Shown here piece by piece: positions 45,193-54,119 of a DNA stretch of 64,000 nucleotides. Each line of letters begins with the position of its first letter. Position 1 is the stretch's first letter. The notes below the pieces were generated by a model. It was not told the origin of the DNA. It saw only the letters and a list, made by a program, of their open reading frames with translations, and did not search any database. Both the position numbers and the translations under genes were made by a program. Source of the DNA: Deltaproteobacteria bacterium (GTDB lineage Bacteria; Desulfobacterota; Desulfobulbia; Desulfobulbales; Desulfurivibrionaceae); contig JAJZRJ010000002.1 of NCBI GenBank assembly GCA_021802775.1, positions 1-64,000 on the forward strand, written 5' to 3'.

Positions 45193-45756
45193 TTATTCGT
45201 CCGCCTTCCGTCTGGCGTCGGCTGCCTTTTCCTTTTGCCCCATTTTCAGATACGCCTTTTCGAGCAACAGCCAGTTCCGGCGGAGAAGCGCTTTGTTCCT
45301 GCCGGCCAGGCTGTTTGATTTCAGGCAGAATTGGATGGCCTGGGCGTAGTTGCTTTGCCTGAACCGGAGGTTGGCCATGGCGTGCCAGAGTTGCGGGTCC
45401 CGCGGGGCAAGGCGCAGAGCCCGTTCAAGCTGCATTTCGGCGCGGTCGAGTTGCCCGGCCTGCATGGCCTTGTTGGCATTGGTGAAGAGGACGCCCGGCT
45501 GACTGGGTGGCGGCGGGATCGCTGCCCGCGGTTCCGGCGCACTCTGGCGGGGAGGCGTGGTGGGAGACTCCGGCGCCGAGGCCTGCGGCGTCTGTCTGGC
45601 AGCATCATCCCGGTAGGCTGAGGTATCCACCGCCTTCTTCGGAGCGCAGCTTGCCAGGCAACATGCCAGCGCCAGCAGCACTACTGTTTTTCGTGCGCTG
45701 CTGTAGGGCAACCGGTTTCTCTCCGACATCCGTTCCATCCTTCCTTGCCTGCTCAT
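45193..45756 (-). CDS. Lipoprotein with TPR-like repeats
   Basis: About 187 aa. A basic N-terminus, hydrophobic stretch and lipobox LASC (Cys37 from the chosen start) mark an exported lipoprotein. A low-complexity Pro/Ser linker leads to TPR-like helices (ANKAMQAGQLDRAEMQLERAL and further). The ATG overlaps the mrcB stop, so it is probably cotranslated with that glycosyltransferase-transpeptidase. A PBP-activating role like LpoB is possible but only by context. Confidence 0.75.
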   Translation of the reverse strand: MSRQGRMERMSERNRLPYSSARKTVVLLALACCLASCAPKKAVDTSAYRDDAARQTPQASAPESPTTPPRQSAPEPRAAIPPPPSQPGVLFTNANKAMQAGQLDRAEMQLERALRLAPRDPQLWHAMANLRFRQSNYAQAIQFCLKSNSLAGRNKALLRRNWLLLEKAYLKMGQKEKAADARRKADE

Positions 45757-48104
45757 TTGAACCAATCAAGGATTTTTTGCATGACGCCGCCGGCGCTCGG
45801 TTCGCGTGACTCCTGTGTCTTTTCTGCGCCGACTGTCCGGTTCGGTTCCGCCAGGCTCGCGGCGGTAAAGGGCAGCTTGACCTGATTGCCGGCGAACCAG
45901 AACGGAGTGGGCGAGGTCTCCTGGGTGTTCGGGTTGACCCAGCGCCACTCGATCCCCTCCGGCTCGGTCAGTTCCAGGGGCTGCGGATGCAGGTCCCGCA
46001 TGATCTCGCCCCAGACCAGCAGGGCTCCTTCGCCGCCGGTAAGGCCGGCGGGCTTGTTGTTGTCCTTGCCGACCCAGACCACGGCCAGCAGGTCGCCGGT
46101 GAAGCCGGCAAACCAACTGTCCCGCAGATCGTTGGAGGTGCCGGTCTTGCCGGCGACATTATACGAGGCCGGCAGATAGTTGGCGAGCGCCGCGCCGGTA
46201 CCCTCACGCACCACCTTCTGGAGCGCGGTGTTGAGCAGATACATCTGTTCCGGGGCGAAGCGCTGTTCCGTGGAGATATCGAAACGTTTGACCACCGTGT
46301 TGTCCGCAGCCAGCACGCTGCTGATCGCCCGCTGCGGCAGATAGAAACCGTCGGCGGCGATGGTCTGGTACATCTGCGTGACCTCAAGCGGGGTCAGGGA
46401 GGCCGCCCCCAGAAGAAAAGAGGGATAGGCGGGGAAGTCCCCCGGCACGCCGAGATTTTTCACGGTCTGCACCACACTCTTTACCCCAACATCCATGCCG
46501 ATCCTGGCCGTGGCCAGATTGAGGGAGTGGGCCAGCCCCTGATACATCGGGATCCGGCCCCGCGTGGTCCGGTCGAAATTCTCCGGCCGCCAGGGCTTGC
46601 CGCCCGCATTGGGCACGGTAAAGGCGGTATCCTCCACCGGGGTTGCCAGGGTGTAGCCTTTGCCCAGAGCGGTGAGATAGACAGCCGGCTTGATGATGGA
46701 GCCGACGTTCCGCCGGGCATCAAGGGCGCGGTTGAAGCCCGGTTGCCCCGGCGTGCGCCCGCCGGCAATGGCGAGAATCTCGCCGTTCTCCCGGCGGGTG
46801 ACGATTACCGCCCCTTGCAGGTTGCGTTTGCCGCTTCGCTTCTCCAGCCGGGCAATGGTCGCTGCCAGCCGCTGTTCCACCACCCGCTGCACCCGGGGAT
46901 CAAGGGTGGTGAAGATTTTCAGCCCCTCCGAGGTGAGATCGTCTTCCCGGTAATCCTCGGCCAGTTGGCGCCGGACCAGATCGAGAAAGGCGGGAAAGCG
47001 GTTGAGGCCGCTGCCGGCCATGGTCTGGGTGGCCAGGGGAGCGGACCTGGCCTCCTGGTATGCCGGTTTGCCGATCACCTTCTCGGCGAGCATGATCTCA
47101 AGGACATCCTGCCGGCGTTTGAGGCAGCGCTTGGGCTCCTGGCGCGGGTCGTAGTAGGACGGCCCGCGCACCATGCCGACCAGCGTGGCGACTTGGGCCG
47201 GGGAGAGATCGTTCAGCTCCCGCCGGAAATAGAAGTGGCTGGCGAGGCCGAAGCCATGGATTGCCCGGTTGCCATCCTGGCCCAGAAAGATTTCGTTGGC
47301 ATAGGCGGTGAGGATTTCCTCCTTGTCGTAATGGGCCTCCAGGAGAAGGGCCATGATGGCCTCGTTGATCTTGCGCCAGAAGGTGCGCTCGTTGGTGAGG
47401 AAGAAGTTCTTGACCAGCTGCTGGGTGAGGGTGCTCCCGCCCTGCACGGTTTTCTGCGCCCGGACGTTGGCGATGAGCGCTCGGGCAATGGCGAGCGGAT
47501 CGAGGCCGGGATGGTAGTAAAAGTTCCGATCCTCCACCGCCAGCAGGGTCTTGATCAGGAGTTCCGGGAGTTCGGGCCGGGTAAGAAGAATCCGATCTTC
47601 ATGCTGGCTCGGGTGGAAGCTGCCGATCCGGGCCGGATCGAGCCGCAGGCCCTCCACCGCCGAGCTGTTATCGGCGCGGGTGATGGCGGTCAGCGTATTG
47701 CCGGCAAAGGAAAGGGTGTAGGGTGCCGATGCTTCCGGGCCATCCGGGAAACGAAAGTCCCTGGTCACCAGATGGAAGGTTCTTCCCCGCCGGTCGTAGC
47801 CGCCGGCATCGACCGCCTTGCGGTCCCGGCGGTAGCCGGCGAGCTGCAGTTCCTCTTCAAGCTCCCGGGGGGAGAGCGCCATGCCGGGAAAGAGTTCCAG
47901 GGGGCGGGCATAGACCACCGCCGGCAGCGACCAGCGTTTGCCTTCGAATTTTCCCCGGATCGTCTTGTCCAGATAGGTGGCATAGAAGGCAAACAGGACG
48001 ACCGAAAGGAGAAGGAAGAAAATAACCCACTTCACCAGCGGGGCGTCGCCGCCCGGGCGCTGGCCGCCGCGGGGTGTTCTGTTCTTTTTTTGTTTTGCCG
48101 ACAC
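45753..48104 (-). CDS. mrcB: Bifunctional class A penicillin-binding protein 1B-like
   Basis: A 783-aa peptidoglycan synthase: one membrane helix (about 26-45), a UB2H-like segment, a glycosyltransferase domain (EDRNFYYHPGLD supplies the catalytic Glu) and a transpeptidase domain with SIIK (nucleophile Ser) and KTGTS. All active-site motifs are intact, in contrast to the ftsI product in this window. It is followed by a coupled lipoprotein gene. It makes and cross-links glycan strands in the periplasm. Confidence 0.93.
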   Translation of the reverse strand: MSAKQKKNRTPRGGQRPGGDAPLVKWVIFFLLLSVVLFAFYATYLDKTIRGKFEGKRWSLPAVVYARPLELFPGMALSPRELEEELQLAGYRRDRKAVDAGGYDRRGRTFHLVTRDFRFPDGPEASAPYTLSFAGNTLTAITRADNSSAVEGLRLDPARIGSFHPSQHEDRILLTRPELPELLIKTLLAVEDRNFYYHPGLDPLAIARALIANVRAQKTVQGGSTLTQQLVKNFFLTNERTFWRKINEAIMALLLEAHYDKEEILTAYANEIFLGQDGNRAIHGFGLASHFYFRRELNDLSPAQVATLVGMVRGPSYYDPRQEPKRCLKRRQDVLEIMLAEKVIGKPAYQEARSAPLATQTMAGSGLNRFPAFLDLVRRQLAEDYREDDLTSEGLKIFTTLDPRVQRVVEQRLAATIARLEKRSGKRNLQGAVIVTRRENGEILAIAGGRTPGQPGFNRALDARRNVGSIIKPAVYLTALGKGYTLATPVEDTAFTVPNAGGKPWRPENFDRTTRGRIPMYQGLAHSLNLATARIGMDVGVKSVVQTVKNLGVPGDFPAYPSFLLGAASLTPLEVTQMYQTIAADGFYLPQRAISSVLAADNTVVKRFDISTEQRFAPEQMYLLNTALQKVVREGTGAALANYLPASYNVAGKTGTSNDLRDSWFAGFTGDLLAVVWVGKDNNKPAGLTGGEGALLVWGEIMRDLHPQPLELTEPEGIEWRWVNPNTQETSPTPFWFAGNQVKLPFTAASLAEPNRTVGAEKTQESREPSAGGVMQKILDWFK

Positions 48105-48239
48105 CGGTGCAGGCCTCTTCGTGAAGTTGTTCCCGATATCAGGAAGTCACTGTCGCACGTTCTTGCACCAAGATCAAGATGGAAGGGCAGCGTTGCCGTG
48201 GGCCGCGGCGGGGGAGGGAAGGCGTTGCCGGTCTGCCGG

Positions 48240-50015
48240 CTAGCACGCCTTCTTCCGGATGCGGATGGACTGCGGGGTGATCTCCACCAGTTCATCGTCG
48301 TTGATGTAGGAGATGAACTCCTCCAGGCTCATGGCCTTGGGCGGGGTGAGGATGACGTTCTCATCCGAGCCCGAGGCCCGCATGTTGGTGAGCTTCTTGC
48401 CCTTGGCCGGGTTCACCACCATGTCGCCCTCGCGGCTGTTCTCGCCGATGATCTGCCCCTTGTAGACCTTCTCGCCCGGCCCCAGGAAGAGGGTGCCGCG
48501 CTCCTGCAGGTTGAAGAGGGCGTAGGCCACCGTGGTGCACGGCTCCTTCACCACCAGCACCCCGTTCTGCCGGTTCCTGATTTCGCCGGCATGGGGGCCG
48601 TATTCCTTGAAGACATAGTTCATCACGCCGAGGCCCTTGGTGTCGGTCATGAACTGGGAGCGGTAGCCCAGGAGTCCGCGGGTGGGGATCTGGTAGAGCA
48701 GGCGGGTCATGCCGTTATTCTGGTGCATCTCCAGCATCCGGCCCTTGAGCATGCCGAGCTTCTCGATGACTGCGCCGGCATAGCGCTCGTCCACGTCCAC
48801 GGTCAGCTCCTCGAAGGGCTCCAGGATCTGGCCGTTCTCTTCCTTCAAGATGACCTGCGGCCTTGTTACCTGGAACTCGTAGCCCTCGCGCCGCATTTTT
48901 TCGATGAGGATGGAGAGATGGAGTTCGCCGCGGCCGGAGACCTCGAAGCCAGCGCCAGCGCCGAGCGGCTTCACCCGCAAGGCCACGTCGGCGATGATCT
49001 CGCGCTGGAGGCGGTCGTCCAGGTGGCGGGAGGTGACGAATTTCCCTTCGAGCCCGGCAAAGGGCGAATCATTGGGAATGAAGTGCATGGCAATGGTCGG
49101 CGGGTCGATCTCGAAGAGCGGCAGCGGCTGCGGATTATCGGGATCGGTGAAGGTCTCGCCGATGGTGATGTCGTCCATGCCGGCCACTGCCACGATCTCG
49201 CCGGTGGTGGCGGTGTCGGTCGCCACCTTCTGGTCCGCCTCGAAGCGGTAGATCTTGGTGATCCGCGCCGGCTGCGCCGAGCCGTCGCGCTTGATCACGG
49301 TGATCGCCTTGTTGATGTTCAGGGTGCCGTTCACCACCTTGCCGATGCCGAGCCGCCCCAGGTAGGGCGAGTAATCGAGGGAGCTGACCTGCATCTGCAA
49401 TGATGCGGCCGGGTCGCCCTTGGGCGCCGGGATGCTTTTCACGATGAGGTCGGCGATGGGCAGCATGTCGCCGCCGGTCACCGGCAGGGTGAGCGAGGCG
49501 TAGCCGGCCTTGGCCGAGGCGTAGATCACCGGGAAGTCGAGGAGATCCTCCGGCGCGTTCAGCTTGACAAAGAGGTCGAAGACCTGGTCCACCACCCACT
49601 CCGGCCGGGCGGCGGGCTTGTCGATCTTGTTGATCACCACGATGATCGGCAGGTCGGCGGCCAGGGCCTTCTTGAGCACGAAGTAGGTCTGGGGCATCGG
49701 CCCTTCCTGGGCGTCCACCAGCAGGAGGCAGCCGTCGGCCATGCGCAGCACCCGCTCGACCTGGCCGCCGAAGTCGGCGTGGCCCGGGGTGTCGATGATG
49801 TTGATCCAGTGGTCGCCATGGCGGAAAGAGCCGTTCTTGGAGGCGATGGTGATGCCGCGCTCGCGCTCCAGGTCCATGGAGTCCATCAGCCGTTCGGTCA
49901 TCTGCTGGTTGTCCCGGAAGATGCCGCTCTGTTTGAACAGCTGGTCCACCAGGGTGGTTTTGCCATGGTCGACGTGGGCGATGATGGCGACGTTGCGGAT
50001 GCTTTGCTGCTTCAT
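48240..50015 (-). CDS. typA: Translational GTPase TypA/BipA
   Basis: A 591-aa ribosome-associated GTPase: [10 protein letters not shown] (G1), [10 protein letters not shown] (G3), NKID (G4), and the BipA-specific C-terminal domain with GLLGYRSQF. It assists 50S biogenesis and stress responses. Divergent from mraZ across a 366-bp gap. Confidence 0.96.
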   Translation of the reverse strand: MKQQSIRNVAIIAHVDHGKTTLVDQLFKQSGIFRDNQQMTERLMDSMDLERERGITIASKNGSFRHGDHWINIIDTPGHADFGGQVERVLRMADGCLLLVDAQEGPMPQTYFVLKKALAADLPIIVVINKIDKPAARPEWVVDQVFDLFVKLNAPEDLLDFPVIYASAKAGYASLTLPVTGGDMLPIADLIVKSIPAPKGDPAASLQMQVSSLDYSPYLGRLGIGKVVNGTLNINKAITVIKRDGSAQPARITKIYRFEADQKVATDTATTGEIVAVAGMDDITIGETFTDPDNPQPLPLFEIDPPTIAMHFIPNDSPFAGLEGKFVTSRHLDDRLQREIIADVALRVKPLGAGAGFEVSGRGELHLSILIEKMRREGYEFQVTRPQVILKEENGQILEPFEELTVDVDERYAGAVIEKLGMLKGRMLEMHQNNGMTRLLYQIPTRGLLGYRSQFMTDTKGLGVMNYVFKEYGPHAGEIRNRQNGVLVVKEPCTTVAYALFNLQERGTLFLGPGEKVYKGQIIGENSREGDMVVNPAKGKKLTNMRASGSDENVILTPPKAMSLEEFISYINDDELVEITPQSIRIRKKAC

Positions 50016-50300
50016 GCGAATAACCTCGTATTTTCGGTGCGGAAAGGGGAGCTACCATAAAGGAATTTGCCCCAGGGCGCAAGCAAAATGCGGTTCCGCC
50101 TTGCCAACAGCCATAAAAGTCGAAGGAGCCCGCATATTTCTCGATCAGGAAAAAAATGGTGCGCCGGTCCCTGAAAATCCGCTGGAATTTTGGTGGAGAT
50201 ACTGTATATGGTGCACACGCATCCATATGGTAACTACATATGGTGCATTCCCCAAAGGGTGAAATAGAGGGCCTGAAGATGAGCTAACCTCTTTTTTTTC
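50016..50300. other. Intergenic region upstream of typA and mraZ with repeated ATATGG motifs
   Basis: No gene. Three ATATGG elements occur at about 50206, 50225 and 50238, two of them followed by TGCA, and CATATG appears twice. They lie between divergent genes, where a regulator could bind. A T-run (50292-50299) precedes the mraZ -35. Confidence 0.4.
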
Positions 50301-50379
50301 TTGACACTTTTACGACTCCCCCACTATAAGGGACATTAGGTGGTGTAAAGTGGTGTAAAAGGGAGAGAAGGGGTGTCAG
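50301..50379 (+). promoter_or_regulatory. mraZ promoter with MraZ-type direct repeats
   Basis: TTGACA (50301-50306), 18 bp, TATAAG (50325-50330). Immediately downstream 10-bp units GTGGTGTAAA (50340, 50350), AGGGAGAGAA (50360) and GGGGTGTCAG (50370) match the spacing of MraZ repeats, consistent with autorepression of the dcw operon. Confidence 0.7.
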
Positions 50380-50381
50380 CC

Positions 50382-50858
50382 ATGAGCGAAGGGAGTGTCC
50401 GCAGCCCCATTCATCATTTCCGTGGGCGGTCGGAACATGCGCTGGACGAGAAGGGGCGGCTCAATATCGCCACCCGCTTCCGTGAGGTTCTGCGCAAGCA
50501 ATACGACGAGCGGCTGATGGTCACCCCTTGGCGCAACTGCCTCAAGGCCTATCCGCTCCCGCAATGGGAGGAGCTGGAAATGACCCTGCGGGCCGAGGGC
50601 AAGAAGCAGCCGGAGCTCATCAATCTGATCCGCTACATGATCGGCGGCGTCTTCGAAACCTCCCTCGACAAGCAGGGGCGCATCCTGCTGCCCCCCAACC
50701 TGCGGGAAGAAAGCAAGATTGAACGCGACGTGGTGGTCACCGGCATGATCACCTATTTCGAGATTTGGGACAAAGCGACCTGGGAGGCGATGAGCAAGCC
50801 CTCCTTCGAGAATTTCCAGAATATGGAACAGACCCTGCTCGAACTCGGTCTGTTTTAG
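50382..50858 (+). CDS. mraZ: Division/wall cluster transcriptional regulator MraZ
   Basis: A 158-aa AbrB-like DNA-binding protein with the two DxxxR motifs, LDEKGRL and LDKQGRI. It represses the dcw operon it heads. The ATG has AAGGGG 8 nt upstream; a GTG three codons earlier is an alternative. The rsmH start follows 5 bp after its stop. Confidence 0.95.
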   Translation: MSEGSVRSPIHHFRGRSEHALDEKGRLNIATRFREVLRKQYDERLMVTPWRNCLKAYPLPQWEELEMTLRAEGKKQPELINLIRYMIGGVFETSLDKQGRILLPPNLREESKIERDVVVTGMITYFEIWDKATWEAMSKPSFENFQNMEQTLLELGLF

Positions 50859-50863
50859 GAGCG

Positions 50864-51757
50864 ATGGACGCGATACATCAGCCGGTGCTGCTGGATGAGG
50901 TGATTGCCAGCCTGGCCCCGGCGGATGGCGGTATCTACGTCGATGGCAATCTGGGATTAGGTGGCCATGCGGAACGGATTCTCGAACAGAGCGCACCAGG
51001 AGGCCGGCTGATCGGGTTTGACTGGGATGCGGAGGCCATGGCGCGGGCCCGGCAGAGGCTGGCGCGCTTCGGCGATCGCATCCGCTACATCCATCGGAAC
51101 TTCACCGCGCTGGAGGAGACCTTAATGGAGCAAGGGGTTCGGCACATCGACGGCCTGCTGCTCGATCTCGGCCTCTCCTCGCTGCAGCTCGACCGCAGCG
51201 GCCGCGGCTTCAGCTTCAGGGGCGAAGAGCCGCTCGACATGCGGATGGACAAACGCCAGGGGCTTACCGCCGCCGGCCTGCTCAATACCAAGAACCAGCA
51301 GGAACTGGCGGATATTTTTTATTATTACGGCGAAGAGCGGCAGGCCCGCCCGATTGCCGAGGCGGTGGTGGAGGCGCGGCGGCGTCAACCACTTTGCACC
51401 ACCGCCCAGCTGGTCGAGGTCGTCGAGCGGGCAGTGCCACGCCGCTTCCACCCCAGGAAGATCCATGTCGCCACCAAGGTGTTCCAGGCGTTGCGCATCG
51501 CGGTAAATCAGGAGTTGGAAAATCTGCAGACAGTGCTGGCCGCGGGCCCGAGGTGGCTGGCGGTCGGCGGCCGTTTTTGCGTGATCTCCTTTCATTCCCT
51601 GGAAGATCGGCTGGTAAAACGGGCGTTCCAGGAGAACCCCCTGCTGCGGGTGGTAACCAGCAAGCCGATCGTGCCGGGTGAGGCGGAGTGCAGCCGGAAT
51701 CCTCGGGCGCGGAGCGCCAAGCTGCGGGTGGCGGTAAGGGTGGAGAGCCAGGCATGA
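50864..51757 (+). CDS. rsmH: 16S rRNA (cytosine1402-N4)-methyltransferase
   Basis: A 297-aa methyltransferase. DGNLGLGGHAERIL near the N-terminus is the family AdoMet-binding motif, DGLLLDLGLSS is the catalytic region, and RRFHPRKIHVATKVFQALRI is the conserved late segment. The chosen ATG has AGGAG overlapping the mraZ stop; a longer upstream frame overlaps mraZ and was rejected. Confidence 0.95.
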   Translation: MDAIHQPVLLDEVIASLAPADGGIYVDGNLGLGGHAERILEQSAPGGRLIGFDWDAEAMARARQRLARFGDRIRYIHRNFTALEETLMEQGVRHIDGLLLDLGLSSLQLDRSGRGFSFRGEEPLDMRMDKRQGLTAAGLLNTKNQQELADIFYYYGEERQARPIAEAVVEARRRQPLCTTAQLVEVVERAVPRRFHPRKIHVATKVFQALRIAVNQELENLQTVLAAGPRWLAVGGRFCVISFHSLEDRLVKRAFQENPLLRVVTSKPIVPGEAECSRNPRARSAKLRVAVRVESQA

Positions 51758-52083
51758 AGCAGGATTATTCGAGCCGCTACCAGGCGTTCCGGCGTAAGCC
51801 CACCGGCCGTTCGGGTGATGATGGCCAGTTGAACAAGATCGGCGGCGCGCTGCTCACAGCGGTGATGCTTTTCGGTCTCGCCGTCAGCGTCTGGTTCGGC
51901 TGGGCCGTACGGACCGGCCTCGACCAGTTGGACCAGGAGAACCGGACCCGGCAGGAGTTGCTGGCGCGGCACGAGAAGCTGCTCGGCGAGCGGCAGGCGC
52001 TCATGAAGGAAAAGCGGGTCGAGGCGGTGGCGGCCACTTTAGGGCTGTACCCGCCGCAACAGGGACAAATCCAGCGGCCATGA
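51754..52083 (+). CDS. ftsL: Cell-division protein FtsL-like
   Basis: A 109-aa protein: short basic cytoplasmic tail, one membrane helix (LLTAVMLFGLAVSVWFGWAV), then a coiled-coil (LDQLDQENRTRQELLARHEKL). This layout is FtsL, which with FtsB and FtsQ activates septal wall synthesis. It overlaps rsmH (ATGA). Sequence identity of FtsL is low in general, so the call relies on position and form. Confidence 0.8.
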   Translation: MKQDYSSRYQAFRRKPTGRSGDDGQLNKIGGALLTAVMLFGLAVSVWFGWAVRTGLDQLDQENRTRQELLARHEKLLGERQALMKEKRVEAVAATLGLYPPQQGQIQRP

Positions 52084-54110
52084 TGAACGTGCGGAAATTA
52101 CCGGTTGAGGCGCAACGGCGGCGGCGGCGGGTCCTGGTGGGCCTCGCGGTGCTGCTGCTGATCCCGGCGGTTGCCTTCGGGATCATGCGGTTTTTCTTTT
52201 TTTCGGGACCGGTCGCCGAGGATGGCGGGGCGGAGTCGCAACTCGATGCCCTGGGCGGGCGCAAAAATATCTATGACCGCAATTTCAACGAGCTGGCGGT
52301 CAGCTTCCGTCTGGCCTCGATCTATGCCCGGCCACTGGAGCTGAAGGAACCGGAAAAGGCCGCCAGGTTACTGGCCGACAATCTAAAGGTGAACGAGGCG
52401 GAACTCTTGGCCTCCCTCAAGGCGGAGCGCAGTTTTGTCTGGGTGGGGTGGCAGATCCCGCAGGAGCGCGCGGACAAGATCGCCGAGGCCAGCTTCAAAG
52501 GTGTGCACATGCTCCAGCGGGCGTATCGCTATTATCCTCAGCATGAAGTGGCCAGCCATGTGGTCGGCTTTGTCAAGGACGAGCAGGGATTGGCCGGCAT
52601 TGAATCGTATTACGACAACATCCTCCGGGGCGGCGGTGCCTATGACCCGGCCCTCTCCAGGGCACCGGTGCCGGCGGAGGTGGTCTCCGGCAAAGTCGGG
52701 GCTCACGTGGTGACCACTCTCGATCTGCGGGTGCAACGAGAATTGGAGGAGAAATTGCAGTCGCTTATCGGCGAGACCAAGGCGACGAGCGGTGCCGCGT
52801 TGGTGTTGCTGCCGGCGAGCGGTGAGATCCTGGCCCTGGCCAGCGCCCCGGTCTACGATCCCAACCGTTTCTGGGCCTTTTCGGGTGACGAGCGGAAGAA
52901 CCGGACCATTGTTGAGCCGGTCTATCCAGGAGGTCTGCGTTCCTTTTTCTGGCTGGCCGCAGCCATGGAAAAAGGGGATGTCCCGGTGGCCGCGCCGCAG
53001 CCAGTGGTTGAAGGTGAGGCGCCGCCGGCACCCGTCCCGTCCCCCCTGATCTGGAACGAGGCGCGGGAGGGAGTCTATCTGTCGCCGGAATTGGTGGCCC
53101 TTGGTGGCCCGGCAATGCCGATGCCGGCTGAGGAGAAAAAGATTTTTGCCCAGCGGATCGGGCTGTGCGGTGAGACCCCGGTCGACCTGCCCGAAGGGGT
53201 GGTGGCGGCCGGCGAAGAGATCACGCTGGCCGGCGGCAAGGTGTCGAAGCCGTTGCGCGGATTGCCGGGGAGTTGTGACCGCATTGCCTTGGGTAACGGC
53301 CAAGCGGCCACCGATACCGTGAGCCTTTTGAGTTCGTTCTGCCGGCTGATCCAGAACAGCCCGGTGGCGCCCCATCTTTTGCTGGGCCTCTCCGACGGCC
53401 AGCAGCTCTGGCGGGTGCCGCCATCGGTCCCGCAGATTAAGGGGATGGCGCAGCCGGTTATCAACCAACTCCGTGGCGTGCTCGCCAAGCAGCCAGGTGG
53501 TAGTCAGGGCGGGCTGGTGGTCTTGGAGTCCGTGATACGGCAGGACATGATCACCGCGGCTGAGCCGGTGGCGCCGGTGGCCAAACCGACCCAGGAGCAG
53601 GCCCCCAGCCAGCCGGTGACCCAGCCGGTGGCCCAGCCGGTGACACCGCGTTACCATGCGGTGTTGCTGGCGGTTTCCCCGGAAGCGCAGCCGGGCATTG
53701 CCCTGGCCATCGTGTTGAACGGCGCCCAGCTCGATTTGGGCAAGCCTTCGCCGGCCCGCGCTGTGGCCAAGGCCCTGGCCAGCCAGGCTCTTCACTACGC
53801 GGCCTTAAAAACCGTGCCGCCGGTGCGGACGGCGCTGGCAGCGCAAGAGGCCGCCCATTACAAAAAATGGTTGACCCTTTACCGCGAGCCGGAATATCAG
53901 CCCATGGCCGCCATGGTGCCGGCGACCGGTACCATGCCGGACGTGAAAGGTTTCAGCCTGCGCAAGGCCCTCCAGGTGTTGCAGCAGACCGGCTTGCGTT
54001 TCAAGGTGGTGGGCAGCGGCCAGGTGGTGGAGCAGCAGCCGTTGCCGGCCACGCCGCTCAAGGGGGTTGATGAGGGACGGCTGGAATTGCGCATGGTGCA
54101 GGTGCAATAG
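52080..54110 (+). CDS. ftsI: FtsI/PBP2B-like protein with PASTA domain, catalytic motifs lost
   Basis: A 676-aa protein in the ftsI position: one membrane helix (about 18-38), PBP dimerisation domain (RKNIYDRNFNELAVSF, ASHVVGFV), transpeptidase fold and a C-terminal PASTA domain (MPDVKGFSLRKALQVLQQ). The nucleophile motif is missing: YPGS(T)xK is replaced by YPGGLRSF (Gly285-Leu-Arg-Ser288). The SxN and KTG regions are also not recognisable, and a Pro/Gln-rich repeat (TQPV, AQPV) sits near the KTG site. It is a pseudoenzyme or an unusual variant. The frame is intact and overlaps ftsL by 4 bp, so decay is unlikely. Confidence 0.85.
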   Translation: MMNVRKLPVEAQRRRRRVLVGLAVLLLIPAVAFGIMRFFFFSGPVAEDGGAESQLDALGGRKNIYDRNFNELAVSFRLASIYARPLELKEPEKAARLLADNLKVNEAELLASLKAERSFVWVGWQIPQERADKIAEASFKGVHMLQRAYRYYPQHEVASHVVGFVKDEQGLAGIESYYDNILRGGGAYDPALSRAPVPAEVVSGKVGAHVVTTLDLRVQRELEEKLQSLIGETKATSGAALVLLPASGEILALASAPVYDPNRFWAFSGDERKNRTIVEPVYPGGLRSFFWLAAAMEKGDVPVAAPQPVVEGEAPPAPVPSPLIWNEAREGVYLSPELVALGGPAMPMPAEEKKIFAQRIGLCGETPVDLPEGVVAAGEEITLAGGKVSKPLRGLPGSCDRIALGNGQAATDTVSLLSSFCRLIQNSPVAPHLLLGLSDGQQLWRVPPSVPQIKGMAQPVINQLRGVLAKQPGGSQGGLVVLESVIRQDMITAAEPVAPVAKPTQEQAPSQPVTQPVAQPVTPRYHAVLLAVSPEAQPGIALAIVLNGAQLDLGKPSPARAVAKALASQALHYAALKTVPPVRTALAAQEAAHYKKWLTLYREPEYQPMAAMVPATGTMPDVKGFSLRKALQVLQQTGLRFKVVGSGQVVEQQPLPATPLKGVDEGRLELRMVQVQ

Positions 54111-54119
54111 GTTGACGGA

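Noticed and set aside
45987-49403. A 1138-codon open frame on the plus strand across mrcB and typA
   Set aside because: It is antisense to two clear genes. Its translation has no motif and is dominated by G, A, V, D, typical of antisense reading in GC-rich DNA.
52080-54110. ftsI as a frameshifted pseudogene
   Set aside because: The frame is uninterrupted from membrane anchor to PASTA domain and coupled to ftsL. Losing three motifs without any stop argues for a maintained pseudoenzyme.
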